Source: Balneolaceae bacterium (GTDB lineage: Bacteria; Bacteroidota; Rhodothermia; Balneolales; Balneolaceae). Taken from it: a stretch of 50,981 bases of DNA. This document shows positions 26,884 to 34,613 of this stretch, one piece after another (the stretch's first letter is position 1; each line of letters opens with the position of its first letter). The notes under the pieces were generated by a model. That model was given only the letters and a program-made list of their open reading frames with translations. It ran no database searches and had not been told where the DNA came from. The stretch lies in contig SLPZ01000317.1 of the NCBI GenBank assembly GCA_007131725.1, forward strand, positions 1 to 50,981, given 5' to 3'. Both the position numbers and the translations under genes were made by a program.

Positions 26884-26918
26884 TACCCGTTTGACCGCTC
26901 AAAGCGGTCTGACGGGTA
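26884..26918. repeat. 35-base palindromic repeat, copy 1
   Basis: Imperfect palindrome beginning TACCCGTTTGACCGCTC and ending GTCTGACGGGTA. Two further copies lie in and after the tRNA array at 30999-31033 (opposite orientation) and 31406-31440. It folds into a stem with GACCGCT/AGCGGTC at its core. This copy is intergenic, between clpC and the isomerase-like gene. Confidence 0.85.
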
Positions 26919-27018
26919 TTCCACGATAAACAAATAGAATTTATCTCAATTTTGATATCTTAAAAAAGGCAAGAGCTTTAATAAACCACGAATATTTTAC
27001 AATAAACAAACTGGTGCA

Positions 27019-27900
27019 ATGATAATGAACAGAAGAAATGCATTACGGACGTTAGGAGCCCTCTCGGGTACAATGGCTTTTTCTGGGTTGAAAAACCGAA
27101 TTGAAGCTGCCGATAAAAAGCTTGAAGAACACGGCCTCAAAGGCAATATAAATCATTGCGTTACCCGATGGCCTTATGGCAGCCTGACTCTGGAAGAGCT
27201 ATGCCGGGCATGTGTTGATATTGGAATTAAAGGACTTGAACTTGTTGGGCCGGACTCATTCGAGACCATTAAAAAATACGGGCTTGATTGCCCCATGTGC
27301 AACGGAGCGGAACCGGGCCTGCATATCGGTTTTTCACATCCCGATATACACTCTTCTCTTAAAGAAAGCTATGAAAAGATTATTCCACAGGTTGCCGAGG
27401 CCGGTTTTAAAAACCTGATCTGTTTTTCCGGAAACCGGGACGAAATGGATGACGAAACAGGAATCCGGAATTTTGTGGAGGGCGTTAAACCTGTTTTACA
27501 AATAGCTGAAAAGCACGGAGTTGTAATTTGCCTTGAAATGTTAAATTCCAGGGTAGACCATGTTGGATACATGGCAGATACAACTGCCTGGGCTGTAGAA
27601 GTGGTGGATCGTGTTGGCTCCGATAACCTGAAACTGCTCTATGATATCTATCACATGCAGATAATGGAGGGAGATATTATTTCACGCATCAGGGAATTTC
27701 ACGATTATTTTGCGCATTACCATACGGGTGGTGTCCCAGGACGAAATGAGATTGATGAAACCCAGGAACTTTATTATCCCGCAATTATGCGTGCCATCGT
27801 AGAAACCGGTTACGACGGATATGTAGGTCAGGAGTTTATTCCTTCCCGTGACGATGCACTTGCATCACTCATACAGGCCATAGAAATTTGTGATGTTTAA
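27019..27900 (+). CDS. Tat-exported hydroxypyruvate isomerase-like TIM-barrel protein
   Basis: 293 residues of the xylose isomerase-like/hydroxypyruvate isomerase superfamily. The N-terminus NRRNALRTLGALSGTMAFSG is a twin-arginine signal, so the folded protein is exported. Barrel residues include CLEMLNSR (catalytic or metal Glu, about 173), LLYDIYHMQ (Asp, His), YHTGGVPGRNEID and GYVGQEFIP (second Glu, about 273), the usual Hyi arrangement. Actual substrate may be another ketose or hydroxy acid. An alternative ATG two codons on would remove only MI. It is monocistronic; no sugar-pathway genes are nearby. Confidence 0.85.
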   Translation: MIMNRRNALRTLGALSGTMAFSGLKNRIEAADKKLEEHGLKGNINHCVTRWPYGSLTLEELCRACVDIGIKGLELVGPDSFETIKKYGLDCPMCNGAEPGLHIGFSHPDIHSSLKESYEKIIPQVAEAGFKNLICFSGNRDEMDDETGIRNFVEGVKPVLQIAEKHGVVICLEMLNSRVDHVGYMADTTAWAVEVVDRVGSDNLKLLYDIYHMQIMEGDIISRIREFHDYFAHYHTGGVPGRNEIDETQELYYPAIMRAIVETGYDGYVGQEFIPSRDDALASLIQAIEICDV

Positions 27901-28004
27901 TGTTCTTGATTGATGATACAATAATGAGCTTTTTTTACGGATAAAAGAGCATGCCGAAGACTGCATCAATACAAGCTGCACTCAAAATCATAAGTATCAA
28001 AAAC

Positions 28005-29111
28005 TCAGAACTGGATTGATAAATCGAGGTGCATGTTCAGGCCGGTTAAACGGTATAGTCCTGTCCCGTTTCTTTCAACGGCTATTTGGGAGACATCATA
28101 AGCAGAAATTGAGTAGGGAATTTCTTCTCTGATTAGTTCTCTTCTGCCTAAGTGAACGGCTGTCAGCGTTGGATTGGAAATATTCTGTCCGTCATAGGAT
28201 CCCCCCAGTGCAATAATCGTTTCATCTTCAGGCTGGTATGCTGCATAAATTATTGTGGCTTGCGAGGATGCACTTCCCATAAGTTCACCGGATGGAATTT
28301 CAAATGCCTGTACCCTGCCGCTGGAATACACCGTCAGGTATTGTGCTCCTTTGCTCAGCACAGCTCCTCTAAACGTGTAATCCACATCGAGCCGGTAAAT
28401 TTCATTTCCAAACCTGTCGAAAATCAATACCTGGTCGTCAGAGCCGTTGGCAGCAATAATGGTGATAAAAGCACCGTCACGACTGACATCCAGATAACTT
28501 ATTTCTCTTTCCACATCATCGAAAAACACAAGATTGTCCTGGTCTCCAAAAACAAGCCGTGCCTGTGAACCGGTCTGATTGCCATAAGCGATTACCGGAT
28601 TATACAGCACAACCGTGCGCCCGTTCTTATCCCTTGCAAGCTGTGATTCCCGTTCACCGTATTCACTCTGTGAGCTGTTTGATACTGAAAATAGCTGACT
28701 GCCTTTTGGATTTACGAAAGTAAAATTGGCTACATTATCCCGCAAAGCCAGCCTTCCGTCATCAAATTGGTACACTTTCACGGTTTCATCATCCGGATCA
28801 AAAAACTCAAGTGGTTTTTCAAAAAGGTTAACCCCGTTATAGTCAACCGATTTGAGATAAATCTCCCCTCTTTGCTCTAAAAACCCAAATTTTCCGCCTG
28901 CATCAGCCACCGACCATGATGCCGGATTGATGATCGTTTTACCGCCTATTTCAAACTGGTTTCCATGGATTGAAAACACACCATTTTTCACAGGAAAAGT
29001 GTTTTGGTTATTTTCGGAGTGCTCTGTTACAGGCGAAATGGAAATTTGCTGTGATTGAGCCGAAACCGATATTAAAAAAAACAGGGAGGCAATAAGAGAA
29101 AGATACTTCAT
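28005..29111 (-). CDS. Secreted beta-rich protein, possibly beta-propeller-like
   Basis: 368 residues with a signal peptide (about 1-18, ending VSA). The mature part is built of short repeating strands with motifs such as VLIFDRFGNEIYRLDVDY, GRVQAFEIPSGELMGS and AAYQPEDETIIALGGS, reminiscent of WD40/PQQ-like propeller blades. No enzyme motif, lipobox or sorting domain is recognised. The function is unknown. It is divergent from the adjacent glycosyltransferase gene with 67 bases between the starts. Confidence 0.7.
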   Translation of the reverse strand: MKYLSLIASLFFLISVSAQSQQISISPVTEHSENNQNTFPVKNGVFSIHGNQFEIGGKTIINPASWSVADAGGKFGFLEQRGEIYLKSVDYNGVNLFEKPLEFFDPDDETVKVYQFDDGRLALRDNVANFTFVNPKGSQLFSVSNSSQSEYGERESQLARDKNGRTVVLYNPVIAYGNQTGSQARLVFGDQDNLVFFDDVEREISYLDVSRDGAFITIIAANGSDDQVLIFDRFGNEIYRLDVDYTFRGAVLSKGAQYLTVYSSGRVQAFEIPSGELMGSASSQATIIYAAYQPEDETIIALGGSYDGQNISNPTLTAVHLGRRELIREEIPYSISAYDVSQIAVERNGTGLYRLTGLNMHLDLSIQF

Positions 29112-29178
29112 CGATTGGTTTTATAATGTTGTTATATTGACTGACTAAAGAACGAAAATTTTCAACTGAAATGCATCT

Positions 29179-30138
29179 ATGCTCTACTCGGTAATAATTC
29201 CGGTTTATAACAGGCCGGATGAGATTTATGAGCTGCTGAAAAGTTTAACAAAACAGACGTTTAAACGGTTCGAAGTTTTAATTATTGAAGACGGGTCTGA
29301 AACGCGATGCGAAACGGTCGTCAATCAGTTTAAAGGGCAATTGGATGTTCACTACTATTATAAAGAAAACAGCGGACAAGGTTTCTCGAGAAATTTTGGT
29401 TTTGAACGGGCAAAAGGAGATTATTTCGTTGTATTTGATTCGGACTGCCTGATTCCCCCACACTATTTCGAAACAGTTACTCAGTTCTTATCACTGAATC
29501 CGGCAGATTGCTGGGGCGGCCCCGATAAAGCCCACCCATCTTTTACACCGGTTCAAAAAGCCATTAATTTTAGCATGACTTCTTTTCTGACTACCGGTGG
29601 TATCCGGGGAAAAAAGAAGCATTTGGGGCCGTACCATCCAAGAAGTTTCAATATGGGAATCAGCCGGGAAGTGTATGAAAAAACCGGTGGATATAAATTA
29701 ACCAGGATGGGTGAGGACCTTGAATTCAGCATCCGGATTATTAAAGCGGGATTCAAAACCGTTTTTATTGAAGATGCTTTTGTTTACCACAAACGCAGAA
29801 CAAATTTGAAACAGTTTTTTTGGCAGCTTCATTTTTTTGGCCGGGCCCGCGTCAACATAAAACGGTTCTACCCCGACGAACTTAAGCCTGTGCACCTGTT
29901 TCCGGCCATATTTTTGTTCGGGCTTATCGCATCTTTTGTTTTTTTGATTTCGAATATTCCCGTTTTAAAATTTATTATCTGGCTCTACCTGCTATATTCT
30001 CTGATGTTGTTTTTTGGCTCTTACATAAAGGAAAAATCTCTTCACATTTCATTATTATCTGTTTTTTGTGCTTTCATACAATTAAGTGCCTATGCCATCG
30101 GTTTTATTAGTGAATTGAAGAGAGAGATGAAAGTTTAG
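29179..30138 (+). CDS. Family 2 glycosyltransferase with C-terminal membrane segments
   Basis: 319 residues. GT-A fold: YSVIIPVYNRPDEI at the start, LIIEDGS (about residue 35), the GQGFSRNFGFERAKGDYFVVF stretch by its key GFSRN, and the metal-binding DSD of VFDSDCLIPPHY (about 93-95). GEDLEFSIRI (about 177) supplies the catalytic ED. After residue 240 there are three hydrophobic helices, so it is anchored in the inner membrane with the catalytic domain in the cytoplasm. Donor and acceptor are unknown. It is isolated from any polysaccharide cluster and is followed by the tRNA array. Confidence 0.9.
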   Translation: MLYSVIIPVYNRPDEIYELLKSLTKQTFKRFEVLIIEDGSETRCETVVNQFKGQLDVHYYYKENSGQGFSRNFGFERAKGDYFVVFDSDCLIPPHYFETVTQFLSLNPADCWGGPDKAHPSFTPVQKAINFSMTSFLTTGGIRGKKKHLGPYHPRSFNMGISREVYEKTGGYKLTRMGEDLEFSIRIIKAGFKTVFIEDAFVYHKRRTNLKQFFWQLHFFGRARVNIKRFYPDELKPVHLFPAIFLFGLIASFVFLISNIPVLKFIIWLYLLYSLMLFFGSYIKEKSLHISLLSVFCAFIQLSAYAIGFISELKREMKV

Positions 30139-30272
30139 CCCTGATTTTTTCGTTGAATGAAATTGCATTCAGAAATTAAAACCTTTATCTTTTAATTCTT
30201 TTGAAAAAATGATTTGAGTGAAAATTGGTTCATCATTGAGCCGGTAACTCAAACTATTTGACGTATTGAATC

Positions 30273-30346
30273 CGGGGAGTGGCGCAGTCCGGTAGCGCAT
30301 TCGCTTTGGGAGCGAAGGGTCGCAGGTTCAAATCCTGTCTCCCCGA
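30273..30346 (+). tRNA. tRNA-Pro (anticodon TGG)
   Basis: Acceptor CGGGGAG pairs with CTCCCCG, discriminator A. The anticodon arm TTCGC-TTTGGGA-GCGAA shows TGG. The T-arm contains GGTTCAAATCC. CCA is not encoded. First of six tRNA genes in a row. A 23-base copy of its 3' end recurs at 30456-30478. Confidence 0.95.
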
Positions 30347-30436
30347 CTTGACTTAATGAACAGGGGTTTTTCAAAAATTTATGTAACTGATTCAGAGCAT
30401 AATTCATTTGAAACACTAACAGGCTTTAAAACTATT

Positions 30437-30455
30437 GCGAAAGCAGTGCTTTCGC
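30437..30455. repeat. Perfect 8-base-pair hairpin next to tRNA-Pro fragment
   Basis: GCGAAAGC-AGT-GCTTTCGC, a perfect short hairpin abutting the copied 3' end of tRNA-Pro. It may be a remnant of a tRNA anticodon arm or a feature of the element that made the copy. Confidence 0.6.
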
Positions 30456-30478
30456 GGTTCAAATCCTGTCTCCCCGAC
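30456..30478 (+). repeat. 23-base copy of the tRNA-Pro 3' end
   Basis: GGTTCAAATCCTGTCTCCCC followed by GAC repeats exactly the last part of tRNA-Pro (30325-30347). The two lie 108 bases apart. Tandem 3' tRNA ends are what site-specific integration or a deletion scar leaves, but no integrase is here. Alternatively this is a tRNA pseudogene. Confidence 0.85.
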
Positions 30479-30567
30479 AACGGTATTTTTGAATGTTGTA
30501 ATTGATGACTGAATTTGAAACCAATTACAGTATAGATCAGCATACACCCAGCATTCAAAAAATATAA

Positions 30568-30641
30568 GCGCCCGTAGCTCAACCGGATAGAGCAACTGCC
30601 TTCTAAGCAGTAGGTTTCAGGTTCGAGTCCTGACGGGCGTA
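30568..30641 (+). tRNA. tRNA-Arg (anticodon TCT)
   Basis: Acceptor GCGCCCG with CGGGCGT (G-U at the first pair), discriminator A. Anticodon arm ACTGC-CTTCTAA-GCAGT shows TCT. D-arm AGCTCAACCGGATAGAGC and T-arm AGGTTCGAGTCCT are normal. CCA not encoded. Confidence 0.95.
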
Positions 30642-30650
30642 CAGAGGCGG

Positions 30651-30719
30651 AATATTGAATTTCGAACGAAGAATTTTGAACTTTCAGATACAAATGACAT
30701 TCCTTCGAAATTTAATATT
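30651..30719. repeat. Imperfect inverted repeat between tRNA-Arg and tRNA-Cys
   Basis: AATATTGAATTTCGAACGAA at 30651 is matched, inverted, by TTCCTTCGAAATTTAATATT at 30700-30719 (18 of 20 bases). The element fills the spacer between two tRNA genes. It may be a processing hairpin or a small dispersed repeat. Confidence 0.65.
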
Positions 30720-30725
30720 TCATCA

Positions 30726-30796
30726 GGCGACATGGCCGAGTGGTTAGGCAGAGGTCTGCAAAACCTCGTACGGCGGTTCGAATCCGCCTGTCGCCT
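30726..30796 (+). tRNA. tRNA-Cys (anticodon GCA)
   Basis: Acceptor GGCGACA with TGTCGCC and discriminator T, the identity base of tRNA-Cys. Anticodon arm GAGGT-CTGCAAA-ACCTC shows GCA. T-arm GGCGGTTCGAATCCGCC. CCA not encoded. Confidence 0.95.
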
Positions 30797-30826
30797 CTTT
30801 TTGATTTATTGATTTTAGCTTTATTT

Positions 30827-30952
30827 CAGAAAAGTCGTGCCACCACTTCGAGTGATGGCACGACTCGTCTCGAATAATGCCGCGTTCGTCTAGGGGTTTA
30901 GGACGCCGCCCTTTCACGGCGGTAACACGGGTTCGAATCCCGTACGCGGTAC
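30827..30952 (+). repeat. 126-base direct repeat, copy A (hairpin + tRNA-Glu)
   Basis: Identical to 31263-31388 except for one base. It includes a hairpin at 30834-30864 (14-base arms around TCG, one C-A mismatch) and the whole tRNA-Glu gene. The shift is 436 bases, with tRNA-His between the copies. Confidence 0.95.
30879..30951 (+). tRNA. tRNA-Glu (anticodon TTC), copy 1
   Basis: Acceptor GCCGCGT with ACGCGGT, discriminator A. Anticodon arm CCGCC-CTTTCAC-GGCGG shows TTC. T-arm ACGGGTTCGAATCCCGT. CCA not encoded. Identical to the copy at 31315. Confidence 0.95.
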
Positions 30953-30957
30953 TTTGT

Positions 30958-30988
30958 TAGTCGTGAGATTTGAGTCTTGAGAAGTTTA
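30958..30988 (+). repeat. Inverted flank, left arm
   Basis: This stretch (TAGTCGTGAGATTTGAGTCT and on) is the reverse complement of 31439-31476, apart from a 7-base insertion and one substitution. It runs into the 35-base palindrome copy 2, so the palindromes belong to a larger modular repeat. Confidence 0.75.
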
Positions 30989-30998
30989 GTAGACAGGA

Positions 30999-31033
30999 TA
31001 CCCGCCAGACCGCTTTGAGCGGTCAGACGGGTA
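30999..31033. repeat. 35-base palindromic repeat, copy 2
   Basis: TACCCGCCAGACCGCTTTGA then GCGGTCAGACGGGTA: 33 of 35 bases match the reverse complement of copy 1 (26884-26918). It lies between tRNA-Glu copy 1 and tRNA-His. Confidence 0.85.
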
Positions 31034-31084
31034 ACTCCAAAATAAATCTAACTACTCAATATTTGATACTGTCTACTCTTAAAT

Positions 31085-31159
31085 GGAGCCCGTAGCTCAG
31101 TAGGTTAGAGCGCCAGGTTGTGGCCCTGGAGGCCGGGGGTTCAAATCCCCTCGGGCTCC
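31085..31159 (+). tRNA. tRNA-His (anticodon GTG)
   Basis: Acceptor GAGCCCG with CGGGCTC; the extra G(-1) at 31085 faces C73, the tRNA-His hallmark. Anticodon arm CCAGG-TTGTGGC-CCTGG shows GTG. CCA is encoded next (31160-31162), unlike the neighbouring tRNAs. Confidence 0.95.
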
Positions 31160-31262
31160 CCATTTTTTGATTTATTGCTCAATGTCTTTGTCTGATTTTG
31201 ACTCTGATATTTCCCGGCCTCGGAGGCTGGCGGGTTCGCCATTTTTGAAAATTTGCTGATTA

Positions 31263-31388
31263 CAGAAAAGTCGTGCCATCACTTCGAGTGATGGCACGAC
31301 TCGTCTCGAATAATGCCGCGTTCGTCTAGGGGTTTAGGACGCCGCCCTTTCACGGCGGTAACACGGGTTCGAATCCCGTACGCGGTAC
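31263..31388 (+). repeat. 126-base direct repeat, copy B (hairpin + tRNA-Glu)
   Basis: Second copy of 30827-30952. Its hairpin at 31270-31300 is perfect (GTCGTGCCATCACT, loop TCG, AGTGATGGCACGAC). Confidence 0.95.
31315..31387 (+). tRNA. tRNA-Glu (anticodon TTC), copy 2
   Basis: Same sequence as the copy at 30879, with the same upstream hairpin. Last tRNA of the array. Confidence 0.95.
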
Positions 31389-31405
31389 ATGTTTAGTAGA
31401 GAGAA

Positions 31406-31440
31406 TACCCGTCTGACCAATCAAAGCGGTCTGACGGGTA
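31406..31440. repeat. 35-base palindromic repeat, copy 3
   Basis: TACCCGTCTGACCAATCAAA then GCGGTCTGACGGGTA, the same orientation as copy 1 and preceded by GTTTAGTAGA as copy 2 is. Confidence 0.85.
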
Positions 31441-31476
31441 AACTTCTCAAGGCTCAGGACTCATATCTCACGACTA
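31439..31476 (+). repeat. Inverted flank, right arm
   Basis: Reverse-complement counterpart of 30958-30988 (TAAACTTCTCAAG ... TCTCACGACTA), with 7 extra bases in the middle. Confidence 0.75.
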
Positions 31477-31820
31477 TAGATAGCATTTTTAAACAAAGCC
31501 CTGCTGAAATTTTCGGTTGGACTTTTCTTATTTTATGGCTGTCTTTGCTCTCTCCCTCCCTTTCTTTAAATTGGTTCTTTATTACAGTAATCTTAAATTA
31601 TTCTATTGTTAAGTATTGGAACTAACCGCATAATCCGGCCAAATTTATATGGGGAATTTTGCCATTATTTGTATAAGGGATTTACCTATAACCAAGAATA
31701 TGAATATTAGTAAATTATTAATATATCTTGGTTTAAACATCCTTATTCTGCTTATTTATTTTCAAAAAAATACTTTAACAAGACGAAGACAACTTCAAAC
31801 TGTTATTATAAATAAATAAT

Positions 31821-31853
31821 TTTGGATAAATAGGTACAAATATCATAATTTTG
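31821..31853 (+). promoter_or_regulatory. Bacteroidota-type promoter of the nuo operon
   Basis: TTTG at 31821-31824 and TAATTTTG at 31846-31853 with 21 bases between match the -33/-7 consensus of the Bacteroidota primary sigma factor. It ends 27 bases before the nuoA ATG; AAAGGA at about 31869 would be the ribosome binding site. Confidence 0.65.
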
Positions 31854-31880
31854 ATTGTGGAATAACTTAAAGGATCTATT

Positions 31881-32333
31881 ATGCTCACTGACTTTGGTTA
31901 TGTTTTACTCTTTATAGTAACAGGTTCTATTTTTGTTGGAATTGCCTTGTTCGTGGCAAAGCTGATTCGGCCAGACAAGCCGAACGATATAAAATTAATG
32001 ACCTACGAATGCGGTGAAATTCCTTTTGGAGATGCCCGTATACAGTTCAACAATCGCTTCTACATAATCGGTTTGATGTTTTTGATTTTTGAAGTGGAAA
32101 TATTACTCCTGTTTCCATGGGCTGTTGTTTTTAAAGATATTGGCTGGTTTGCTTTTGCTGCTATGTTTGTCTTTGTTTTTCTGATATTTATAGGATTCAT
32201 ATACGAACTTGGCAAAGGCCAGCTCAAGTGGGATATCCCGGTTCCAAAAATTCCTGAATACCAAGAGGGCATAGGTGTAATTGAACACGAAGAGGAAGTA
32301 AGATCAAAAATACCAACGGTGCCAGCCGAATAA
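31881..32333 (+). CDS. nuoA: NADH-quinone oxidoreductase subunit A
   Basis: 150-residue membrane subunit of complex I at the junction of the two arms. Three helices; the loop after helix 1 has the conserved YECGEIPFGDARIQFNNRFY (key residues Glu-Cys-Gly and Phe-Tyr), and helix 2 LIFEVEILLLFPWA carries the membrane acidic residues. The C-terminal 40 residues form a polar tail slightly longer than usual. First gene of an 11-gene nuo operon transcribed from a good promoter just upstream. Confidence 0.96.
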   Translation: MLTDFGYVLLFIVTGSIFVGIALFVAKLIRPDKPNDIKLMTYECGEIPFGDARIQFNNRFYIIGLMFLIFEVEILLLFPWAVVFKDIGWFAFAAMFVFVFLIFIGFIYELGKGQLKWDIPVPKIPEYQEGIGVIEHEEEVRSKIPTVPAE

Positions 32334-32362
32334 ATTTAACCTTATAAAGTAATTGTCCGATT

Positions 32363-32908
32363 ATGGGAATGCTCGATAAGAAATATCACGACAGCAACAT
32401 TATCATTGTCTCCCTCGAAAAAGCACTGAACTGGGCACGAAAAAATTCTCTTTGGTACGAGCAATTCGGCCTGGCCTGCTGTGCCATTGAAATGATGGCC
32501 ACCGCTGCTTCGCGTTATGATTTCGACCGATTTGGAATTATTCCAAGGTCATCTCCGCGCCAGGCAGATGTGATGATTGTTGCAGGAACCGTAACCATGA
32601 AAATGGCATCGCGCATCAAAAGGCTTTATGAGCAGATGTCCGAGCCACGTTATGTAATCAGTATGGGCTCGTGTTCTAACTGCGGAGGCCCTTATTGGGA
32701 GCACGGTTACCATGTGCTAAAAGGTGTTGACAAAGTAATCCCGGTTGATGTTTATGTTCCGGGGTGCCCTCCCAGGCCGGAAGCACTGCTCGAAGGATTT
32801 CTCAAACTACAGGAAATAATAACCGGTGAATCGGTAATCAAGAAAAAAGACGAAGAATTAGAAGCTGTAAAAGCGGAAATAATCGATTCAAATAAAAACG
32901 AAGATTAA
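32363..32908 (+). CDS. nuoB: NADH-quinone oxidoreductase subunit B
   Basis: 181-residue peripheral subunit holding cluster N2, the last Fe-S centre before quinone. Adjacent Cys-Cys in [11 protein letters not shown], then [11 protein letters not shown] and [16 protein letters not shown] supply the four ligands. The C-terminal 30 residues are Lys/Glu-rich, beyond the usual end. Follows nuoA by 29 bases and precedes nuoC by 13. Confidence 0.97.
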   Translation: MGMLDKKYHDSNIIIVSLEKALNWARKNSLWYEQFGLACCAIEMMATAASRYDFDRFGIIPRSSPRQADVMIVAGTVTMKMASRIKRLYEQMSEPRYVISMGSCSNCGGPYWEHGYHVLKGVDKVIPVDVYVPGCPPRPEALLEGFLKLQEIITGESVIKKKDEELEAVKAEIIDSNKNED

Positions 32909-32921
32909 GACGCAACATCAC

Positions 32922-33407
32922 ATGAAAACTCCCGAAGAAATTTTTAATTATCTGACAAACCAGTTCGGTGAAGAGGATCTCTCATTTGAAAGCAGGGATA
33001 TCGGGCAGCCATGGATTACCGTTTTGGCCTCAAAAATCCGGGAGGTATCCAAATTCCTGCGAGACGACTCTGAGCTGCTTTTTGATACCCTGATGTGCCT
33101 GAGCGGAATTCATTATCCCAAAGAAGAAGAACTGGGTGTGGCTTATCACCTGCATTCAACAAAATTGACCCACAACATCGCTCTGAAAGTTCGAGTGCCT
33201 GAAAGTAAGCCAAATGTTCCATCAGTAGAATCCATCTGGAAAACGGCCAACTGGCACGAACGCGAAGCCTGGGATATGGTGGGAGTGGTGTTCGATGATC
33301 ATCCGAATCACAAAAGAATTCTTTTACCCGACGACTGGGAAGGCCATCCGCTAAGGAAAGATTACGTCCAACAGGAATTTTACCAGGGAATGCCAACCGG
33401 TGAATAA
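32922..33407 (+). CDS. nuoC: NADH-quinone oxidoreductase subunit C
   Basis: 161-residue peripheral subunit next to NuoD. The family signature ESIWKTANWHEREAWDMVGV and the following HPNHKRILLPDDWEGHPLRKDY (key WEGHPLRKDY) are present. Separate from NuoD, not fused as in E. coli. 15 bases separate it from nuoD. Confidence 0.95.
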   Translation: MKTPEEIFNYLTNQFGEEDLSFESRDIGQPWITVLASKIREVSKFLRDDSELLFDTLMCLSGIHYPKEEELGVAYHLHSTKLTHNIALKVRVPESKPNVPSVESIWKTANWHEREAWDMVGVVFDDHPNHKRILLPDDWEGHPLRKDYVQQEFYQGMPTGE

Positions 33408-33422
33408 TGACAAGGGTTAGAA

Positions 33423-34562
33423 ATGACTGATCAGATTTCAAATATTGCGGAAAAACGGGAAATGACCATCAATATGGGGCCGCAGCACCCATCAACACAT
33501 GGTGTACTGCGCCTTGAGCTGGACCTTGATGGAGAAGTAATTAAAAATACACGCCCCAACATCGGCTATTTACACCGCTGTTTTGAGAAGTATGCCGAAG
33601 AGATGGATGACTATTCCAAAGTAATACCCTACACCGACCGCATGGACTATGTTTCGGCAATGAACCAGGAGCATGGGTATGTGATAGCTGTTGAGCGAAT
33701 GCTTGAAATTGAAGTACCCGAACGGGTAGAGTATATTCGTGTAATAATGGCCGAAATGCAGCGAATTGCCAGCCATTTACTTGGCATTGGGGCTTTTGGA
33801 TTGGATCTCGGTGCTTTTACTCCATTTTTGTACTGCTTCATCGAACGGGAAAAAATTCTCGACATTTTTGAAAAAACCAGCGGCGCCCGACTTCTTTACA
33901 ACTATTATGCAATTGGCGGAATGATCAAAGATGTACATCCCGACTTTAAAAAAGACACCAACGAATTTGTAAAAACATTCCGCCCGAAAATTAAAGAACT
34001 GAATGATCTTCTCTCGGGAAATAAAATTTTTATAAAACGAACAGCCAATATTGGTGTACTTCCGGAGAAAGTTGCTCTGAATTATGGAGCTTCCGGGCCG
34101 GTGTTAAGAGGTTCGGGTGTAGAATGGGATCTCAGAAAAAATGATCCCTATTCAATCTATGATCGGTTTGATTTTGAAATTCCAATCGGCAAAGGAGAAA
34201 TGGGAACCTTAGGCGATTGCTGGGACCGCTATATCGTAAGAGTTAGAGAAATGGAACAGAGCCTCAGGATTATTGAACAGGCACTGGAAGGTATGCCTGA
34301 TGAGGGTGATGTAACAGAGGGTATCCCAAAACGAATCAGGCCAAAAGAAGGCGAGCTCTATGCACGAAGCGAAACCCCCAGAGGCGAACTGGGATATTAT
34401 ATTATCAGTGATAAATCAGCCAGTCCATTCAGGGTAAAAGCTCGTGCACCAAGTTTCGTACACCTTGGCTTACTTCCGGCAATATCAAAAGGTGCATTAA
34501 TAGCCGATATGGTAGCAATTGTTGGAAGCATCGACATTGTGCTCGGAGAAGTTGACAGGTAA
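33423..34562 (+). CDS. nuoD: NADH-quinone oxidoreductase subunit D
   Basis: 379-residue quinone-site subunit related to the large subunit of NiFe hydrogenases. MNMGPQHPSTHGVLRL-type start (here INMGPQHPSTHGVLRLEL) lines the quinone pocket; NIGYLHRCFEKYAE and CTVGVxx-like sites follow; the C-terminus APSFVHLGLLP and SIDIVLGEVDR is standard. Hydrogenase Ni ligands are absent, as expected. The next gene is nuoH: nuoE, nuoF and nuoG, often placed here, are missing. Confidence 0.97.
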   Translation: MTDQISNIAEKREMTINMGPQHPSTHGVLRLELDLDGEVIKNTRPNIGYLHRCFEKYAEEMDDYSKVIPYTDRMDYVSAMNQEHGYVIAVERMLEIEVPERVEYIRVIMAEMQRIASHLLGIGAFGLDLGAFTPFLYCFIEREKILDIFEKTSGARLLYNYYAIGGMIKDVHPDFKKDTNEFVKTFRPKIKELNDLLSGNKIFIKRTANIGVLPEKVALNYGASGPVLRGSGVEWDLRKNDPYSIYDRFDFEIPIGKGEMGTLGDCWDRYIVRVREMEQSLRIIEQALEGMPDEGDVTEGIPKRIRPKEGELYARSETPRGELGYYIISDKSASPFRVKARAPSFVHLGLLPAISKGALIADMVAIVGSIDIVLGEVDR

Positions 34563-34613
34563 CAAAACCAATGAATTAACAATATAAATTATCAGATTAA
34601 CCAATAGCATCGA

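Larger units (their letters stand above)
31389..31880. other. 492-base region between the tRNA array and nuoA
   Basis: Holds palindromic repeat copy 3, the right inverted flank, and the nuo promoter at its end. An open frame at 31389-31625 begins at the tRNA-Glu end, runs through the repeats and has no ribosome binding site, so it is judged spurious. The rest is AT-rich without visible genes. Confidence 0.6.

Noticed and set aside
30379-30693. 104-residue minus-strand open frame across tRNA-Pro fragment and tRNA-Arg
   Set aside because: It is antisense to the tRNA-Arg gene and the tRNA-Pro 3' copy; the peptide SGLEPETYCLEG is the known false translation of tRNA DNA.
30273-31440. CRISPR array in the repeat-rich tRNA region
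   Set aside because: Repeats are few, unevenly spaced, palindromic and in both orientations, and no cas gene is present.
31389-31625. 78-residue plus-strand open frame after tRNA-Glu copy 2
   Set aside because: It starts at the tRNA end, runs through a palindromic repeat, and has no ribosome binding site.
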